Below are positions 36,201 to 47,368 of a stretch of DNA of 64,000 nt, piece after piece. Below the pieces are notes generated by a model. It worked only from the letters and a program-made list of their open reading frames with translations. It was not told the origin of the DNA and searched no databases. This stretch comes from Adineta steineri (lineage: Eukaryota > Rotifera > Eurotatoria > Adinetida > Adinetidae), in assembly GCA_905250115.1 (NCBI GenBank), contig CAJNOI010000090.1:241511-305510 (forward strand), given 5' to 3'. Made by a program: the position numbers and the translations under genes. The number at the start of each line of letters is the position of its first letter. Positions within the stretch are counted from its first letter, which is position 1.

Positions 36201-38044
36201 TCTAGATCAATACAATCGATGAATATTGGTATTGGTTGGAAAATAGTTTTGTTTCAAATATTCGTGCACAACAATGGTATAATGGAGATAATCCACAATA
36301 TTTAAATGGATTTTTAAATGATAAATCTAATCGATTCATTGGTTGGGCAACAATGAGACAACTACGTATTAAATCAGAATTATGTTCCGATCAACGTGTT
36401 ATTTCAATATGTGAAGATAGTTATAGTTTTTCTAATGAAGAAACACAATTATTTCAACCAGGATGGACAAATCAAACAATAGAAGATGAAGTGTATAGTT
36501 CATCAATTCTAAACGCATTTAACTATTCTACGAGTGATGAATTAGATACATATACATATGTAGGTGACTTTGGAACATATAGAGGAGGTGGTTATGTCTA
36601 TGAATTTCGTGGTAGTTTATCTGATATGAAAGAAAATTTATCTACACTTCATCAATTAGATTGGATTGATGAGAAAACAAGAGCTGTTTTTATTCAACTA
36701 ACATTATATAATCCAAGTGTTGAATTATTAACTGCAGTTACTTTACTTGCTGAATTTTTGCCAACAGGTGGTATTTATACAACAGCTCATTTCGAACCAA
36801 TTAATTTCTACAGTAATTCATTCTTTAGTTTTTATTTTTAAAGATAAATAAATTTTTGTTTTTTAAATTTAGCATTTACATCAATATTGCAATTAGTTTG
36901 CATAATTCTTTATATATTTTTTATTATTTATTTTATGATCATTGAAATTCGATTATTATTCAAATTAAGATTAAAATATTTTTATCAGGTTTGGTCATTA
37001 ATTCAATTAGGTATTATAGGTTGTTCATTAGGAAGTATTGGAGTTTATTTTTGGCGTTTTCAAGAAGCTAATCGTATTAGTGAATTATTTGAAGAAACAA
37101 ATGGATATGTTTATATCAATTTACAACTTGCAGTTTATGTTAATGATATCTTAACATTTCTTCTTGGTTATTGTTGTTTTTTTAGTATGATTAAATTTGT
37201 TCGATTATTGCGATTTAATCAACGAGTATCTTTATTTACTCAAACAATAAAATCTTGTGCAAAGGCACTGATTTTATTTTCATTAATGTTTACAATTATA
37301 TTTATATCGTATCTTAGTTTATTTTATTTATTATTTGTATCAAAACTTTCGTCATGTTCAAGTTTATTACGAACTGCTCAAATGCTTTTTGAAATGACAT
37401 TAATGAAATTTAATGCATCAAAAATAATTGAAGCTGATGTTTTTCTTGGCCCGTTTTGTTTTACATTATTTATGTTCGTGGTTGTTTTTGTTTGCTTAAG
37501 TATGTTTGTTTCAATAATCAGTGATAGTTTTCGTCATACAAAAGGATATCAAAACGAAGATCAAATTATATTATCATTTATGCTAAAGAAATTTTTACGA
37601 TGGACAGGTACGTAGAGATTTGTGTCGTTTATTCAAGTCAAGTAGAATCTCAAGATTATAATCTAAACCTCTCCATATTAGATTAATTCGGAGCTAAACT
37701 TGAGAAATATTTTACAACGGATGGAGGAGACTATGACCGAAGAGAAAATTTCCACACTCAGTCTCAAAATTGCCTTATCTTAGTAAAACACAGTTGTCTA
37801 TTAATATTATAGGTTTGAAAAAAGAAACTCAACCAGAAACTCAAGACGAACGAGATTGTCGAATGCGATCACAATATGTTAATCCAGTTGAAGTTTTTCC
37901 TCATAAAATTGATCAATTACTAGAAGCAATTGATAAAGTATGTGGATATCTATTGTATCTTTTACATAAAATTATATTCTGACTTTTTAGATTTATACTA
38001 ATCAAAAAATCGAATTATCAAGACTGGAAAAAGCTGGACTCTAA
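24247..38044 (+). CDS. Giant polycystin-1-like protein with four NHL propellers (NHL-mucin-REJ-GPS-PLAT-channel)
   Basis: I trace 34 exons whose phases all agree (10,896 nt, 3631 residues). Exons 1-12 end at 24307, 25298, 25395, 25523, 26552, 27668, 28605, 29832, 30351, 30537, 30789 and 31062. The last exon is 37991-38044. Order: signal peptide (1-20); four six-bladed NHL propellers, one exon each (about 21-313, 346-642, 643-938, 939-1233); Thr/Ser mucin stalk (1234-1531); REJ region (about 1532-2300); GPS motif with HLTTF, the expected autocleavage site; first helix; PLAT (about 2649-2776); then a polycystin domain with its extracellular TOP part (3126-3327) and pore-S6 block (VFLGPFCFTLF, SMFVSIISDSF). 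It should act at the plasma or ciliary membrane as a mechanosensory or ligand-sensing channel subunit, inferred from the family. The start at 24247 is preferred to 24368 because its phase-1 donor fits the NHL exons. The one-gene model needs cDNA support at exon 7/8. Confidence 0.7.
25534..25608. repeat. TGTGGG-type hairpin 12, in intron 4 of the polycystin gene
   Basis: CTGAGAATGGGTGCGGGG at 25534 faces ACACCCACACCTACACCACA and CCCTCAA ending at 25608. It fills over half of a 138-nt intron. Confidence 0.7.
29139..29148. other. Assembly gap (10 N) inside the Thr/Ser-coding exon
   Basis: Ten N lie in exon 8 of the polycystin gene. The 47 bases on each side of the gap (29092-29138 and 29149-29195) are the same sequence, so the gap probably marks a collapsed tandem repeat. 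Confidence 0.95.
32351..32414. repeat. TGTGGG-type hairpin 13, across a splice donor
   Basis: CTTGATGGTGTGGGTGTGG at 32351 faces CAGCACCCACACCCACGCCC and TTCAA ending at 32414. The donor used for intron 17 of the polycystin gene (GTGGGT at 32360) lies inside the left arm. Confidence 0.75.
34957..35173. mobile_element. hAT-type miniature transposon in intron 26 of the polycystin gene
   Basis: The 217-bp element has terminal inverted repeats CAGTGGCGGATTTAGG and CAGTGGTGGATCTAGG (14 of 16 match). It is flanked by a perfect 8-bp target duplication GACTACAC at 34949-34956 and 35174-35181. An 8-bp duplication and CAGTGG ends are typical of hAT elements. It contains no transposase frame, so it is non-autonomous. 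The perfect duplication suggests a recent insertion. It lies in a 366-nt intron and leaves the splice sites untouched. Confidence 0.8.
35176..35190. repeat. Solo right arm of a TGTGGG-type hairpin
   Basis: CTACACTCACACCCC lies next to the miniature element, which probably split the hairpin. A possible degraded left arm is AGGATGAGAGGAGG at about 34928. Confidence 0.35.
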
Positions 38045-38124
38045 ATATTATCCTTCAAAACTGACTAATATTCATGTAATCAATTCAAAATAAACTTTCA
38101 ATCTTTTTTTCGAAATAAATGTTT

Positions 38125-38191
38125 AAAAGGGTGTGGATATGGTTGTGTGTTTTTTGTCTATTCATATCCATACTCATACTGACGCCCTTTT
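38125..38191. repeat. TGTGGG-type hairpin 14
   Basis: AAAAGGGTGTGGATATGGTT faces CATATCCATACTCATACTGA and CGCCCTTTT ending at 38191. It lies just after the stop of the polycystin gene. Confidence 0.6.
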
Positions 38192-38463
38192 TCTTAATTT
38201 CTTTTTCTCTCTGAGACAGGTCAAAAATATTAACTTATATAGTGACTGCTAATCGTGTGTATTACAGATATTTGAAGTGAAAGTAAAAAGAAAATGATGG
38301 CAAATTTTTTCTCACTGAGTCTTTTAGGCAAAGGAAAGAAAAATGTTTATCTTGTGTCAATAACGAAAGATTACTCATTTTGTTGGTAATTTTTGTTATA
38401 TAAAATGTTTGTAGTATAAAAAGCGTTGATACTGACATTTTTTTAAAAGAAAATAGTTATTCA

Positions 38464-38982
38464 ATGATGAAAGCAAAAAAAAAATTAAATCAAGAATGGG
38501 AAGATTTCAAACAAAATGCTCCTGATTATATATTTGCTGAACCAATGAAGAATGATATACTTAATTGGCGTGCAAAATTGCTAGGTCCACCTGATACGCC
38601 GTTTGAAGGTGGTATATTCATTCTCGATATTATTTATTCCGATGAATATCCATTTAAACCTCCAATATGTATAATGAAAACAAATATGTTTCATCCAAAT
38701 ATTTCTTCAACTGGTGAGATATATATCAGCATTTTGCAAAATGACTGGACTCCGGCGTTAACGATTAGAAGCATTTTACTAACTATATGTTCTATTCTTG
38801 ATAATCCTCTCATGGATAATCCTAACAATGATAAAGCTGCTCAATGCTTTAAAAAAAATCGTACGGAATATGATTTAATTGTTCGAGAATATACGTTGAA
38901 GTATGCTAATGAATCTCCTATTCATGATGAAAATGAGCAGGATCTTCTTTCAACGATGCTACATACAGAAATAAATAATTAG
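38464..38982 (+). CDS. E2 ubiquitin-conjugating-like protein lacking the catalytic Cys
   Basis: A single exon gives 172 residues. The UBC fold is complete: the N-terminal helix, a GPPDTPFEGGIF strand segment, YPFKPP, the HPN motif (77-79), W94-TPALTI and a C-terminal helix ending EYTLKYA. In active E2 enzymes the residue after GxI in this block is the thioester Cys. Here the sequence is GEIYISIL, with Tyr87 in its place. HPN Asn79 is kept. The product should therefore not form a ubiquitin thioester and may act as a pseudo-E2 (UEV-like scaffold) if expressed. It has no introns in a neighbourhood where nearly all genes have several, so it may be a retrocopy. A 24-residue acidic C-terminal extension follows the UBC domain. 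Confidence 0.75.
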   Translation: MMKAKKKLNQEWEDFKQNAPDYIFAEPMKNDILNWRAKLLGPPDTPFEGGIFILDIIYSDEYPFKPPICIMKTNMFHPNISSTGEIYISILQNDWTPALTIRSILLTICSILDNPLMDNPNNDKAAQCFKKNRTEYDLIVREYTLKYANESPIHDENEQDLLSTMLHTEINN

Positions 38983-39275
38983 CCGTTTTTTTATTTACTT
39001 ATTATATATATTTTGACAATCTTAGTTCTTGTTTTCTTTGGTTTCTAATAATTTTTTAAATAAAAATAAACAATTTTTTAACGTCAGTTAAGCGAGAGAA
39101 AGAAAAAACGCTTGATTTCTGTTGACATAGAGATATATTTTATTTACGAAAAGTACCATAGACACACAACATATTCTCATATATACTAGGTATTTTCATC
39201 AATCGAGTCAGACATTACGAAGATTTACAAGAAAACATGGAGTTTATCTTCATTTGTTCAGTTAGTTCCTAGAGC

Positions 39276-40387
39276 TTAAGTAGCTAAACGAAATAGTTTT
39301 ACTAATTCTTTTCGAAAAATGACACCACATAATGTATAGAGATAAAAGGTAATTGAATTGTTGAGAACTAAACTAATCAGTGATAGATTGTATATTGTAT
39401 TTTCAATTGATTGACGTACTATAGATTTTGTTTGATAGATTGTTGCCACTGCATACAGTTTGTAGATACTGATTGGAAATGCGGAAATAACAAAGACAGA
39501 TACCTATAAAAATAAACGAATAGTGGCTAGCATTTTTTAGATTTCTCTTTTTTGTCGCTTACTTGTACAAGTAACATTTTTACCAACTGTATATCACGTT
39601 TTTGTGCTCTTCGCTTGATTTCTGTGAGAACTAAATGGCGGTTTTGTTGAGTTGGTATGTTCGTTGGATGATGCAATGGAATGGATTGATTTAGGTTTGC
39701 TGTCATAATACCTGGAATTGATATATTACCTGGTTGTGTTATATTTATACGACGCCGTTGGTTACGAACATTTCTCAATGTTAAACAACTAAAAATCGTC
39801 ATCATACAAATAGGTGTTAGAATTTCGAATAAAAATTGAAATAGACTATCCACAATTTGACAAGAAATATTCTTTTTTAGTTGATAACATGGTTGTGGTG
39901 CACCTAAGATTTGTTGATTGATATCGATACAATAGAATTGTTGAGCATATACTATAAAACATATTAGAATAACAAAGATCATCGACATATAGGCACGTTT
40001 CATTGTGAGTAATTGTCTTCTGTCAGTGCTTGTTGATGAAGCGAGATATCGTTCAACGCAAGCTAAACTAATAAACCAACTAGCTGCTGTTCCTGAACTA
40101 TATGTGGTGAAAAATCTCAGTTTACAAAGTGCAGGTATTGTTTGCGACGGATCAATACCAAATCCATTGAGAGTACGAGATAAAAGACCGGCAAACATTA
40201 TTATACCATCGAAAACAGTCGATACCAAAAAATAATTGGCACAAACATTATCACGAAATACTGGTCGCGTAAATATCAATATATTGAGAATATTTCCGAT
40301 GATACCAAAGAACATGAGAGGTATAGGAAAATATCGATTAATTATTTGATTCAGTAAGACAAAGTTGATTGACGAAGTATTACCCAT
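39276..40387 (-). CDS. Rhodopsin-like seven-helix GPCR
   Basis: Exons 40387-39563 and 39503-39276 are joined in phase 0 across a 59-nt intron, giving 350 residues. The N terminus is short with an N-glycosylation site (NTS). Helix 1 contains GNILNILIF. The Cys before helix 3 is in ALCKLRFF, and the end of helix 3 has ERY in place of DRY (CVERYLASS). The third cytoplasmic loop is long and basic (RNQRRR, KRRAQKRD). Helices 6 and 7 are in exon 2, which ends LCGVIFRKELVKLF. The ligand is unknown. It is plain in its class A (rhodopsin-like) features, probably a peptide-type orphan receptor at the plasma membrane. Confidence 0.8.
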
Positions 40388-42044
40388 GTTTTACCTCTGA
40401 AACACAAAAAATATGCATATAAGAAAGCATAAAGGTTTTATGTTTATTTAATAGAACATATAGAAATGACATAAAACTCGATATATTCTATATAACTAGG
40501 GAAGGCTTGTAATATTTTATATATATAGCAGATTAAATGTCCTCCAAGTCTGGCATAATCAGAGAAAATCCAACTATAGAATCAAAGTATCGCGTCAACA
40601 AAAAATAATGAGCATAAATTACTATAAATAAAAATGCACGGAATAGATAGTACTTGAGAACTTTATGCGTTGGCGACATAATTATGATCCGAGAAAAATT
40701 AACGTTTTTCATATATTTAACATTGTTTGACAGTCGAATAAAGGAAGAAAAATTTTAATTCCTCGTTTGAAATCCATCGTACTATGCAAAAACGGACTTA
40801 CCTAATGAGATAAATGTTAAAATAGTTTTTCCTTTTGAAGGAAAAGCAAGTTTATAAATATTAATGATGTGAAATTTATTGTTCTCACAAAAATAGTTTT
40901 TTGTAACACTTGTCTGGCTAAATACTTGACTCTGTCAAGAACATTGTCAGCCGTGTGTTTGAATGGGAAATGACGAAACGCTTGTTTCAAACGTTCGCCT
41001 CATTAATACTGCTAAAAATATATCAATTTGATCTTCTTTGTAGTTGCTCTTTTTTACATAGTATATCAAATAAAGTGCATAATTGATAACTTTCATTTCA
41101 TTTGTAAATATCGAAACAGTTTATGTCTCTTTGTTTTCATTACTTTTAAGTTCCATTAAAAATGCATTTACTTAATCTCTCCTCATTTGTTATTCATTAC
41201 TCCGTGTCTAAGTTGTGAAATAGATATACAATCATACGCTTTTACATAGGTATGTATGTAGTGACTATAATAAATATCTATCAATTTAAAGCCAAAGTCA
41301 GGCAATATAAATGTTTTTATTCGTTAAAAATTTTTAGAAACTATTTTTATGTTACCTCTCTCCTTTGTCACTTTCGTTCAAAAAAAAGAACAATGGTTAA
41401 ATATCGAGCATATTTATAGTTTTATTAATAATATTATGAAATAAATAACAGAATCAAAAATGATAGTTTTTATTATTTTAGTTACTGTCCACTTAAATAT
41501 CATAATACTCACACCACTCATATTTTTCAGTTATTTCATTAAACAAAAATTTAAGGCATAATGAAGAGGAAGAGAAAAAACATATGTCGAAAGACTTCTG
41601 TTTCTTCTTCAACACTTATGTTCACAATCAAGTGTACCTCAGCATCGACGTACTGCAGTCATTCGACACATGAAGATCAAAAAAAAAATGGAAAGAAAAA
41701 CAATAACATAAAATAAAATACGTTGGTTACTTTCTCTCGATCTACTCCACATCCTCATTTTGACAACAATATAAGAAAAGTAAGTATTATATTTTATGGA
41801 AGCAAATTTCTTTATTTTGTTTAGATTAATCTTATTATTAAAATATTTGTCTCAAATTTTATTTCAATCTAAAATTAGAAACAGTAAATTATTCACATTA
41901 AACTGCCACACATGAAAAAAGACTTCTCAAGAAACTATTACAACTTTTATTTGTGATCAATAATTGATAAACTAAATGAAATCTTGTTTTTCAAAAACAA
42001 ATGATTTTATTATTTCAGCTGAGTTATTTTCAAAATAAAAATAA
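40388..42044. other. Intergenic, no gene seen
   Basis: The stretch is AT-rich without supported frames. Confidence 0.5.
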
Positions 42045-42207
42045 TTATCATTTTATTCAATACATAGTTCAAATTTTTGAATTCGATGATTATATAAAGA
42101 TTTCCTTCAGCATCAAATGACACATCAATGGGACTATATAGTTGATTTGGATCTGTTCCTCGACCATTTTCATCAACAATAGTTGAACCTTTTGTATCTC
42201 CCTCGAG
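42045..42207 (-). pseudogene. Relic of an NHL-repeat gene
   Basis: The minus strand from 42207 reads a typical NHL blade (PNQLYSPIDVSFDAEGNLYI). After LYI the frame breaks. The next blade residues, NHRIQKFEL followed by a stop, are found in another frame, so a short deletion removed the ADxx part. Only one blade survives. Its upstream end abuts hairpin 15 at 42208, as if the gene had been cut there. It is related in motif to the NHL exons at 24.4-28.6 kb. Confidence 0.6.
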
Positions 42208-42294
42208 CATCTTGAGGGTGGGTGTGGGTGTAAGCGTATCCTACTACTATTCACATCAACATTCAGATTCTCAGTCACCCAACCACAACCTCAA
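42208..42294. repeat. TGTGGG-type hairpin 15
   Basis: GCATCTTGAGGGTGGGTGTG at 42208, continuing in GGTGTAAGCG, faces CAGTCACCCAACCACAACCT and CAA ending at 42294. Confidence 0.65.
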
Positions 42295-42562
42295 TTATTT
42301 GACACTCCAGTCAACTTTAAAATTGCAAAAAAAACTCATATTGTATACTTTCTTTTATAACGAAAAACATATAGTTGGAAATTTTCACTGATAACTTGAT
42401 ATTTCACCGTCGAAAAGTCTCTTATCAGTCGTCAACAAAAACATGCGCATTCATTTACATTCTTCAAGTGGTAAAAAAGCAAAAAAGAAAAGAAACTTGA
42501 TAATACGAACAATAAAAAGATAAATAATCAAACGAAACAGAAAGTAAAACCTTTTTCTTATT

Positions 42563-42612
42563 GAAGTGCGGGTGTTAGATTACTCTTTCGTCATACCATC
42601 ACTAACACCCTA
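42563..42612. repeat. TGTGGG-type hairpin 16 (short)
   Basis: GAAGTGCGGGTGTTAG faces CTAACACCC followed by TAAC. It lies just past the stop of the vWA gene. Confidence 0.5.
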
Positions 42613-42618
42613 ACTGTT

Positions 42619-45600
42619 TCAAAAAGAATCTTCATAAAATGGGTATAAAAAAAAACGATAGTTTCTTTTTCTTCGACATTGTCGGTCTTCCATACGAGTT
42701 CTACGACAATAAACCACTAATCTTCCTCGATTTTGTAATCCGATTTCTTCAATTTCCTTTTCATCAGTAAACCGCCGTAGTGATTTTAATGCGTCATCCA
42801 CGGATGGTAACGAATGGCACTGATCCATATCCTCGTAGATTACTTTAGTTGCCGTCGTTGTTGAAATTTGATTTTTCAGTAAAGCCATGAGTTTCTCTTT
42901 CTTGGTTGCTGTACCAACAGTGTCACCATCACCCTGATCATATGCCTCAACTAATCGTATAAAAACTTCACTAAATATTGGACCACGACGGTTCGGACAA
43001 TATTTGCGCATGACACCAGCAAAACCTTCCAATGTCTTACAATTTAGGGCAGCATGACTGACAAGACGGACAAGATGAACGCTTTCCATGTCTTCATGAG
43101 CTACGACACGTACTTTCTCACCTAAAATATACAAAAGACCCCTTTTTTTCGATCCATTTTCTTCAATTTACTACTCACTCTGCAATCTTCCGTCAATGAT
43201 ATATAAAATTTCTTCTTTCTTCGATAAATTTAAAAGTCCTCCACTATTTGTATCTGAATAAATCAGATAATAAAACGTAATTAATAATTCATATCGTAAA
43301 GTGTCGTAATCTAAATGTTTTTCAATGTAATCTTCATCGATTTTACAATAATTTAACATCGTTCGAATAAAATCGGGTAATGGTAAGAGCAAACTTTTGA
43401 TATAATTCAATTCGATTTCTTTATGTACCATCAATTTGGGAGTTTCCTTGGTTATCTTTTCTGGTGTTAATTGAATCGGTTGAGATAATTCATCATGAAA
43501 ATAATTGATAAAACTTCGTTCAATGTAATCCGGTAAGTTGTTATTGGTTAACGTGTTCGAATTATCTGTACTGGATGTAGTTGGCAACTGTTTCGCATTA
43601 GAACCATAGACAAGAATTTCTACAATTGTTTTCACTGTCGCTGAATTTTTTGGATATTTCTTTAGATATTCTTGTCGAAGATATTCATAGTAAATTGGTA
43701 CAAGAACAGATTTAAGATCATTTCTTAAATAACCAATCATCAGTGGTATAGATAAATCATACTCTTGAGTATTGACAATGGGTAGTCGCTTCAGCAATTT
43801 GTCATAGGTCTTCTCACCAAATTGTTCCGCGTTTTTAAAACCTTGGGATTCATCGATTATAAATCGACATACTTTTTCCAGTTCGGTTAAGACTTGTTTT
43901 TGCCGGTCTGTTTTAGTACGTTGTTGAATAATTTCAAAGAGTAATTTTAAAAGTGCAACTTCCTGTTGTCTATCATATCCATAACTGTCTAAGGTATATA
44001 GATAACCCAGCCAGATACCTTCAAGAATACGTATTCGTTTCATATGTTCATCGTTGATATACAAGGGAATGACTGCATTGATTTGTTCATCAGCGAGAGC
44101 ACCAGCGATGGAATAGTGATCATTTAGAGTAGTGAATTGTCCTTGGACTCGTTGATTATTTTTTGCTAAATTCATTCCATTGATAAACGAATCATATGAA
44201 ATAATAGTATTGGTCGCTTTTAAAAGTTTTAAACCTTTCGCCGGATTCGTAATAACTTCTTCATCACGTTGAACAAAAATACCCAGACATAAAATATTAT
44301 CCGATGATTTTCTCATAATTTCATAGATATCTTCATTGGAATAGATATCCACCCAATCCTGTTTCTGTTTTTTGATCTCTTCCCATGTATCCGGTGTAAT
44401 AGAAACTTTGTATCCTTGTAATATCCCACTGATATCTGTTTTTTTGAAATAATCGACATTTCTATTGACTCTTAAATCTAATTTCTTCTTTCGTTGTGTA
44501 TTAGCAAAGATTGGATCATGTCTCAGTGCGCTCAATTGCAATTTTACACGTTCGGGCACTTGAGTCATTTTCAATTGTGTAAATAATTCGCGATATTCCA
44601 TCATACGTTGATCGATTTCCTTGTAAATTTGTTCCGTTTCTAGACGTTCTGCAAAATTTTTGCTGTTTGTTATTTGAATATCATTCAAATAGGTTTGAAT
44701 TGATTTGACCTGTTCTTCGTTTTCTGGTTGAATAAGATTCAGTGCATGAAGACGATGTATCGCACGAATGTCTTTCATCGGTTGTAGAGGAAATTGTGTC
44801 GTTGTTGTTTTATCATCAATGAGTGTCAATTCGGCATTTGCACTGAGATCATCACCCTCGTTCGTAAGAAAACCAACGGTTTCGTTATCGATATTATTTG
44901 CAGTATAAGTCTTTCCATTTGGGAATTTAATGGTGAATTGACGAACAGTCAATGCATATTCAAACATATCATTAAAATTATTTTGTAATTCTTTGGATTC
45001 TGTTGAATAACGGAAGAGACCTTGTCGAGTACCAAATGTTCGGATTTGATTGAGAAATGCATCGTTTACTTCACCAAAACCGATTACATGAAATGTAATG
45101 GGAGGTAACTGAAAGAGAACAAAGTATAAAATTATTTAAAAAGTAGTTGCACAGTGACTTACATTCGTCATTCCACTTAAAATCAACTTTAACATCTGAA
45201 TACTCTTCTGCAATGCTGGTCCATTTGGCTCATTATCTTGTCCATCGGTCATAAATATGAAGGTTACTGGCTTTTTGGCTGATGCATTTTGTAAAAGATA
45301 ATCTTTGATAGCAGTAAATATGCAGGCAAATGAGGTTCCACCACTACCTTGAAGATTCTCATTTCGTTCAGCTAATGTCTTTAATGTACGGTTGACATCT
45401 GTTTGAGTATTGTATGTGAATAGATGGTAGTCTTTTTGTGTACGTTCATAGATATCACGTAAGACTTCACAGACATTGTTTATAGGACTACCAGCCATCG
45501 AGCCACTGACGTCAACACAACAGACGATGTCAAGATCACCGCCAGCAGCAGCAGCAACAGCAGCATTAGTAGCATCATAGGTTCCTTCTGGATGTGAAAG

Positions 45601-45657
45601 TTTGATTTCCACATAGTTTTGTTGGTTAGAAAACGGTAATTTCAAATACGACGCCAT
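42619..45657 (-). CDS. Large vWA-domain protein (about 975 aa)
   Basis: Exons 45657-45163, 45108-43179 and 43121-42619 join in frame across introns of 54 and 57 nt. A vWA domain fills residues about 40-200. It has a complete MIDAS start (DVSGS at 49-53), GGTSF and the TDGQD Asp, so metal-dependent ligand binding is likely. There is no signal peptide or transmembrane segment, so it is probably intracellular. The remaining 750 residues are mostly helical and charged, with no domain I recognise. Two segments stand out: a Leu-rich region with VIPLYINDEHMKRIRILEG and a basic tail (RRTRMEDRQCRRKRNYR). An Ala-rich stretch (VAAAAGG) precedes the vWA domain and comes from a GCA/GCN codon run at 45541-45570. 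Function is unknown. Confidence 0.7.
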
Positions 45658-46173
45658 AGGTAACTCTTGTTTTCAAAGGAGACAAAGTGAATAAATGAAA
45701 ATAAAATCGTGTTATTTATATACTGTAATTTTGCAACCATATTGTGCAATGACTCAAAGGAAAAAAACCAAAAGAATGACTCGTGTAGAAATGTCGAGCT
45801 TTATCTCTGGTATCTTTTCATATGTGAAACCGTATAGTAATCAATTTCTGGACGTTTCATCCATTATTATAGGGAAAATTATCACATTTCATGAAAATGA
45901 GTCAGTTTCTATCAATTATCAACGGTAAAAATACTGTACGTAGGCCGTATTCCTTCTCGAGCTGATAAACAAAAATAATGCTTTATTCATCATACATTTT
46001 TTTTCTTTCCTACTAGCATATCTAAGCATCACTTGCGCACGACTAAAGTGGGTTTTTTACCACAAAACAATGTCGTCTGATATGATGTTGTTGCGCATTA
46101 GACACCAATGCATAATCGGATCTTGAAAACAACTACATGAATATTCTATTTAATTTCGATTTGGTTATCACCT
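45658..46173. other. Intergenic, no gene seen
   Basis: The only frame (45695-45928) is short and unsupported. Confidence 0.45.
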
Positions 46174-46233
46174 AGGGTGGGTGTGGGTGTGAGTAAAGCA
46201 TTGTGGTATAGCGACACCCACACTCACACCCTG
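46174..46233. repeat. TGTGGG-type hairpin 17
   Basis: AGGGTGGGTGTGGGTGTGAG faces GACACCCACACTCACACCCT. This is one of the best-paired copies, with near-perfect arms of about 19 nt. Confidence 0.8.
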
Positions 46234-46235
46234 AT

Positions 46236-46285
46236 CCTGAGGGTAGGTGTGGAAGAGATTCACACTCACCTAGATCCGACACCCA
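46236..46285. repeat. TGTGGG-type hairpin 18, in tandem with hairpin 17
   Basis: CCTGAGGGTAGGTGTGG faces CACACTCACCTAGATCCGAC and ACCC only 2 bases after the previous hairpin. Confidence 0.6.
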
Positions 46286-46300
46286 TCATTCTCTTTGTTT

Positions 46301-46452
46301 CTGTGCTCTCATACTTTGCATTGAATTTATTTTCAGATAAAGATATGATATAGGAGTTTTATTTCGGTTTAATCTGTACAACATAGTAAAATAAAACTCT
46401 TAAGACATATCTTTATTTGGTAATAAATTTGATGCAAAGCATGAGAGCATAG
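46301..46452. repeat. Foldback element B
   Basis: The left arm at 46301-46364 (CTCTCATACTTTGCATTGAA then AGTTTTATTT) pairs with 46388-46452 (AAATAAAACTC then GATGCAAAGCATGAGAGCAT), about 85% by eye, around a 23-nt loop. Hairpins lie on both sides. Confidence 0.65.
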
Positions 46453-46483
46453 AAAAAACGAGGAGAAAAGATTTTTGTCCAAC

Positions 46484-46564
46484 GATGAGTGTGGATGAGA
46501 GTCAGTGTGCGTATAAATCTTCTCATAACTGATACGCTTATCTACAGCCACATTCACACCCAAC
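46484..46564. repeat. TGTGGG-type hairpin 19
   Basis: GATGAGTGTGGATGAG faces GCCACATTCACACCC, with an inner GTGCGTATAA/TGATACGC pairing. Confidence 0.55.
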
Positions 46565-46884
46565 ATTGATTCAAAACGTAAAGTCCCCATATTCAATCAG
46601 AAAAACATTCGACCGCTCATAGCGCGAGTTTTATTTGTTGATTTCTATTTTATTTGACGAAATTCAACAGAATATATGAAGTAAATCGCACAAGTAACTG
46701 ATAAAATAAAAGATTTTTCGTATGTTTCTATATACTATATATCACTCGTCGTTATAGTCATAAATTTGATCGTGGCGAGAAATATCAATCACGCGGTACA
46801 CTACTTGCAATGTTCAACATTATGAAATAGGATGCATTCTCGATTCTTATCTAAAAATAACAGATCTTGATTTTCTGCCAAGTA

Positions 46885-46944
46885 TGAGTATGGATGTGGG
46901 TGTGAACTGAAAGAAGATACTGACAGATTCTAGCCCACACTCAA
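46885..46944. repeat. TGTGGG-type hairpin 20
   Basis: TGAGTATGGATGTGGGTGTG faces TAGCCCACACTCAA. Confidence 0.55.
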
Positions 46945-47368
46945 CTTCTGATTCTCAACAATAGTATTATCGGTACTACTATCAATGACATTGCATTATT
47001 TTCTATATAATACTTTAAGAATTGTATATAATAAAATTATCTAGATTTTCATTATAATACTTTTTTCTATAAGTTTAAAAATCAACTACTGTAAAATAAA
47101 ATCTCACAATTACTCCATGGCATGATACACATAAGTGATTTATAATATATAGCTGATGTTGATGATGAGAATAGAAAAGACAATAATCATAAATAAAATC
47201 ATGTGCATTTGTTTTTGAAAAAAAATCTGAGGAAATATTCTCTACGTTTTAAAGATATTTAAATCTGAATGCAATTTAAGCACTGTCACACAGCTCTGCC
47301 AAACTTAGGTTTTATTAATTCATGAGTAGTGAATAAAATCAAAAAGAAAAATGTTCTCTTATTAACGA
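46945..47368. other. Intergenic, no gene seen
   Basis: The stretch is AT-rich with no frame or repeat of note. Confidence 0.5.

Noticed and set aside
45541..45570. GCA/GCN run as an independent microsatellite
   Set aside because: It is in frame and encodes the Ala-rich stretch before the vWA domain.
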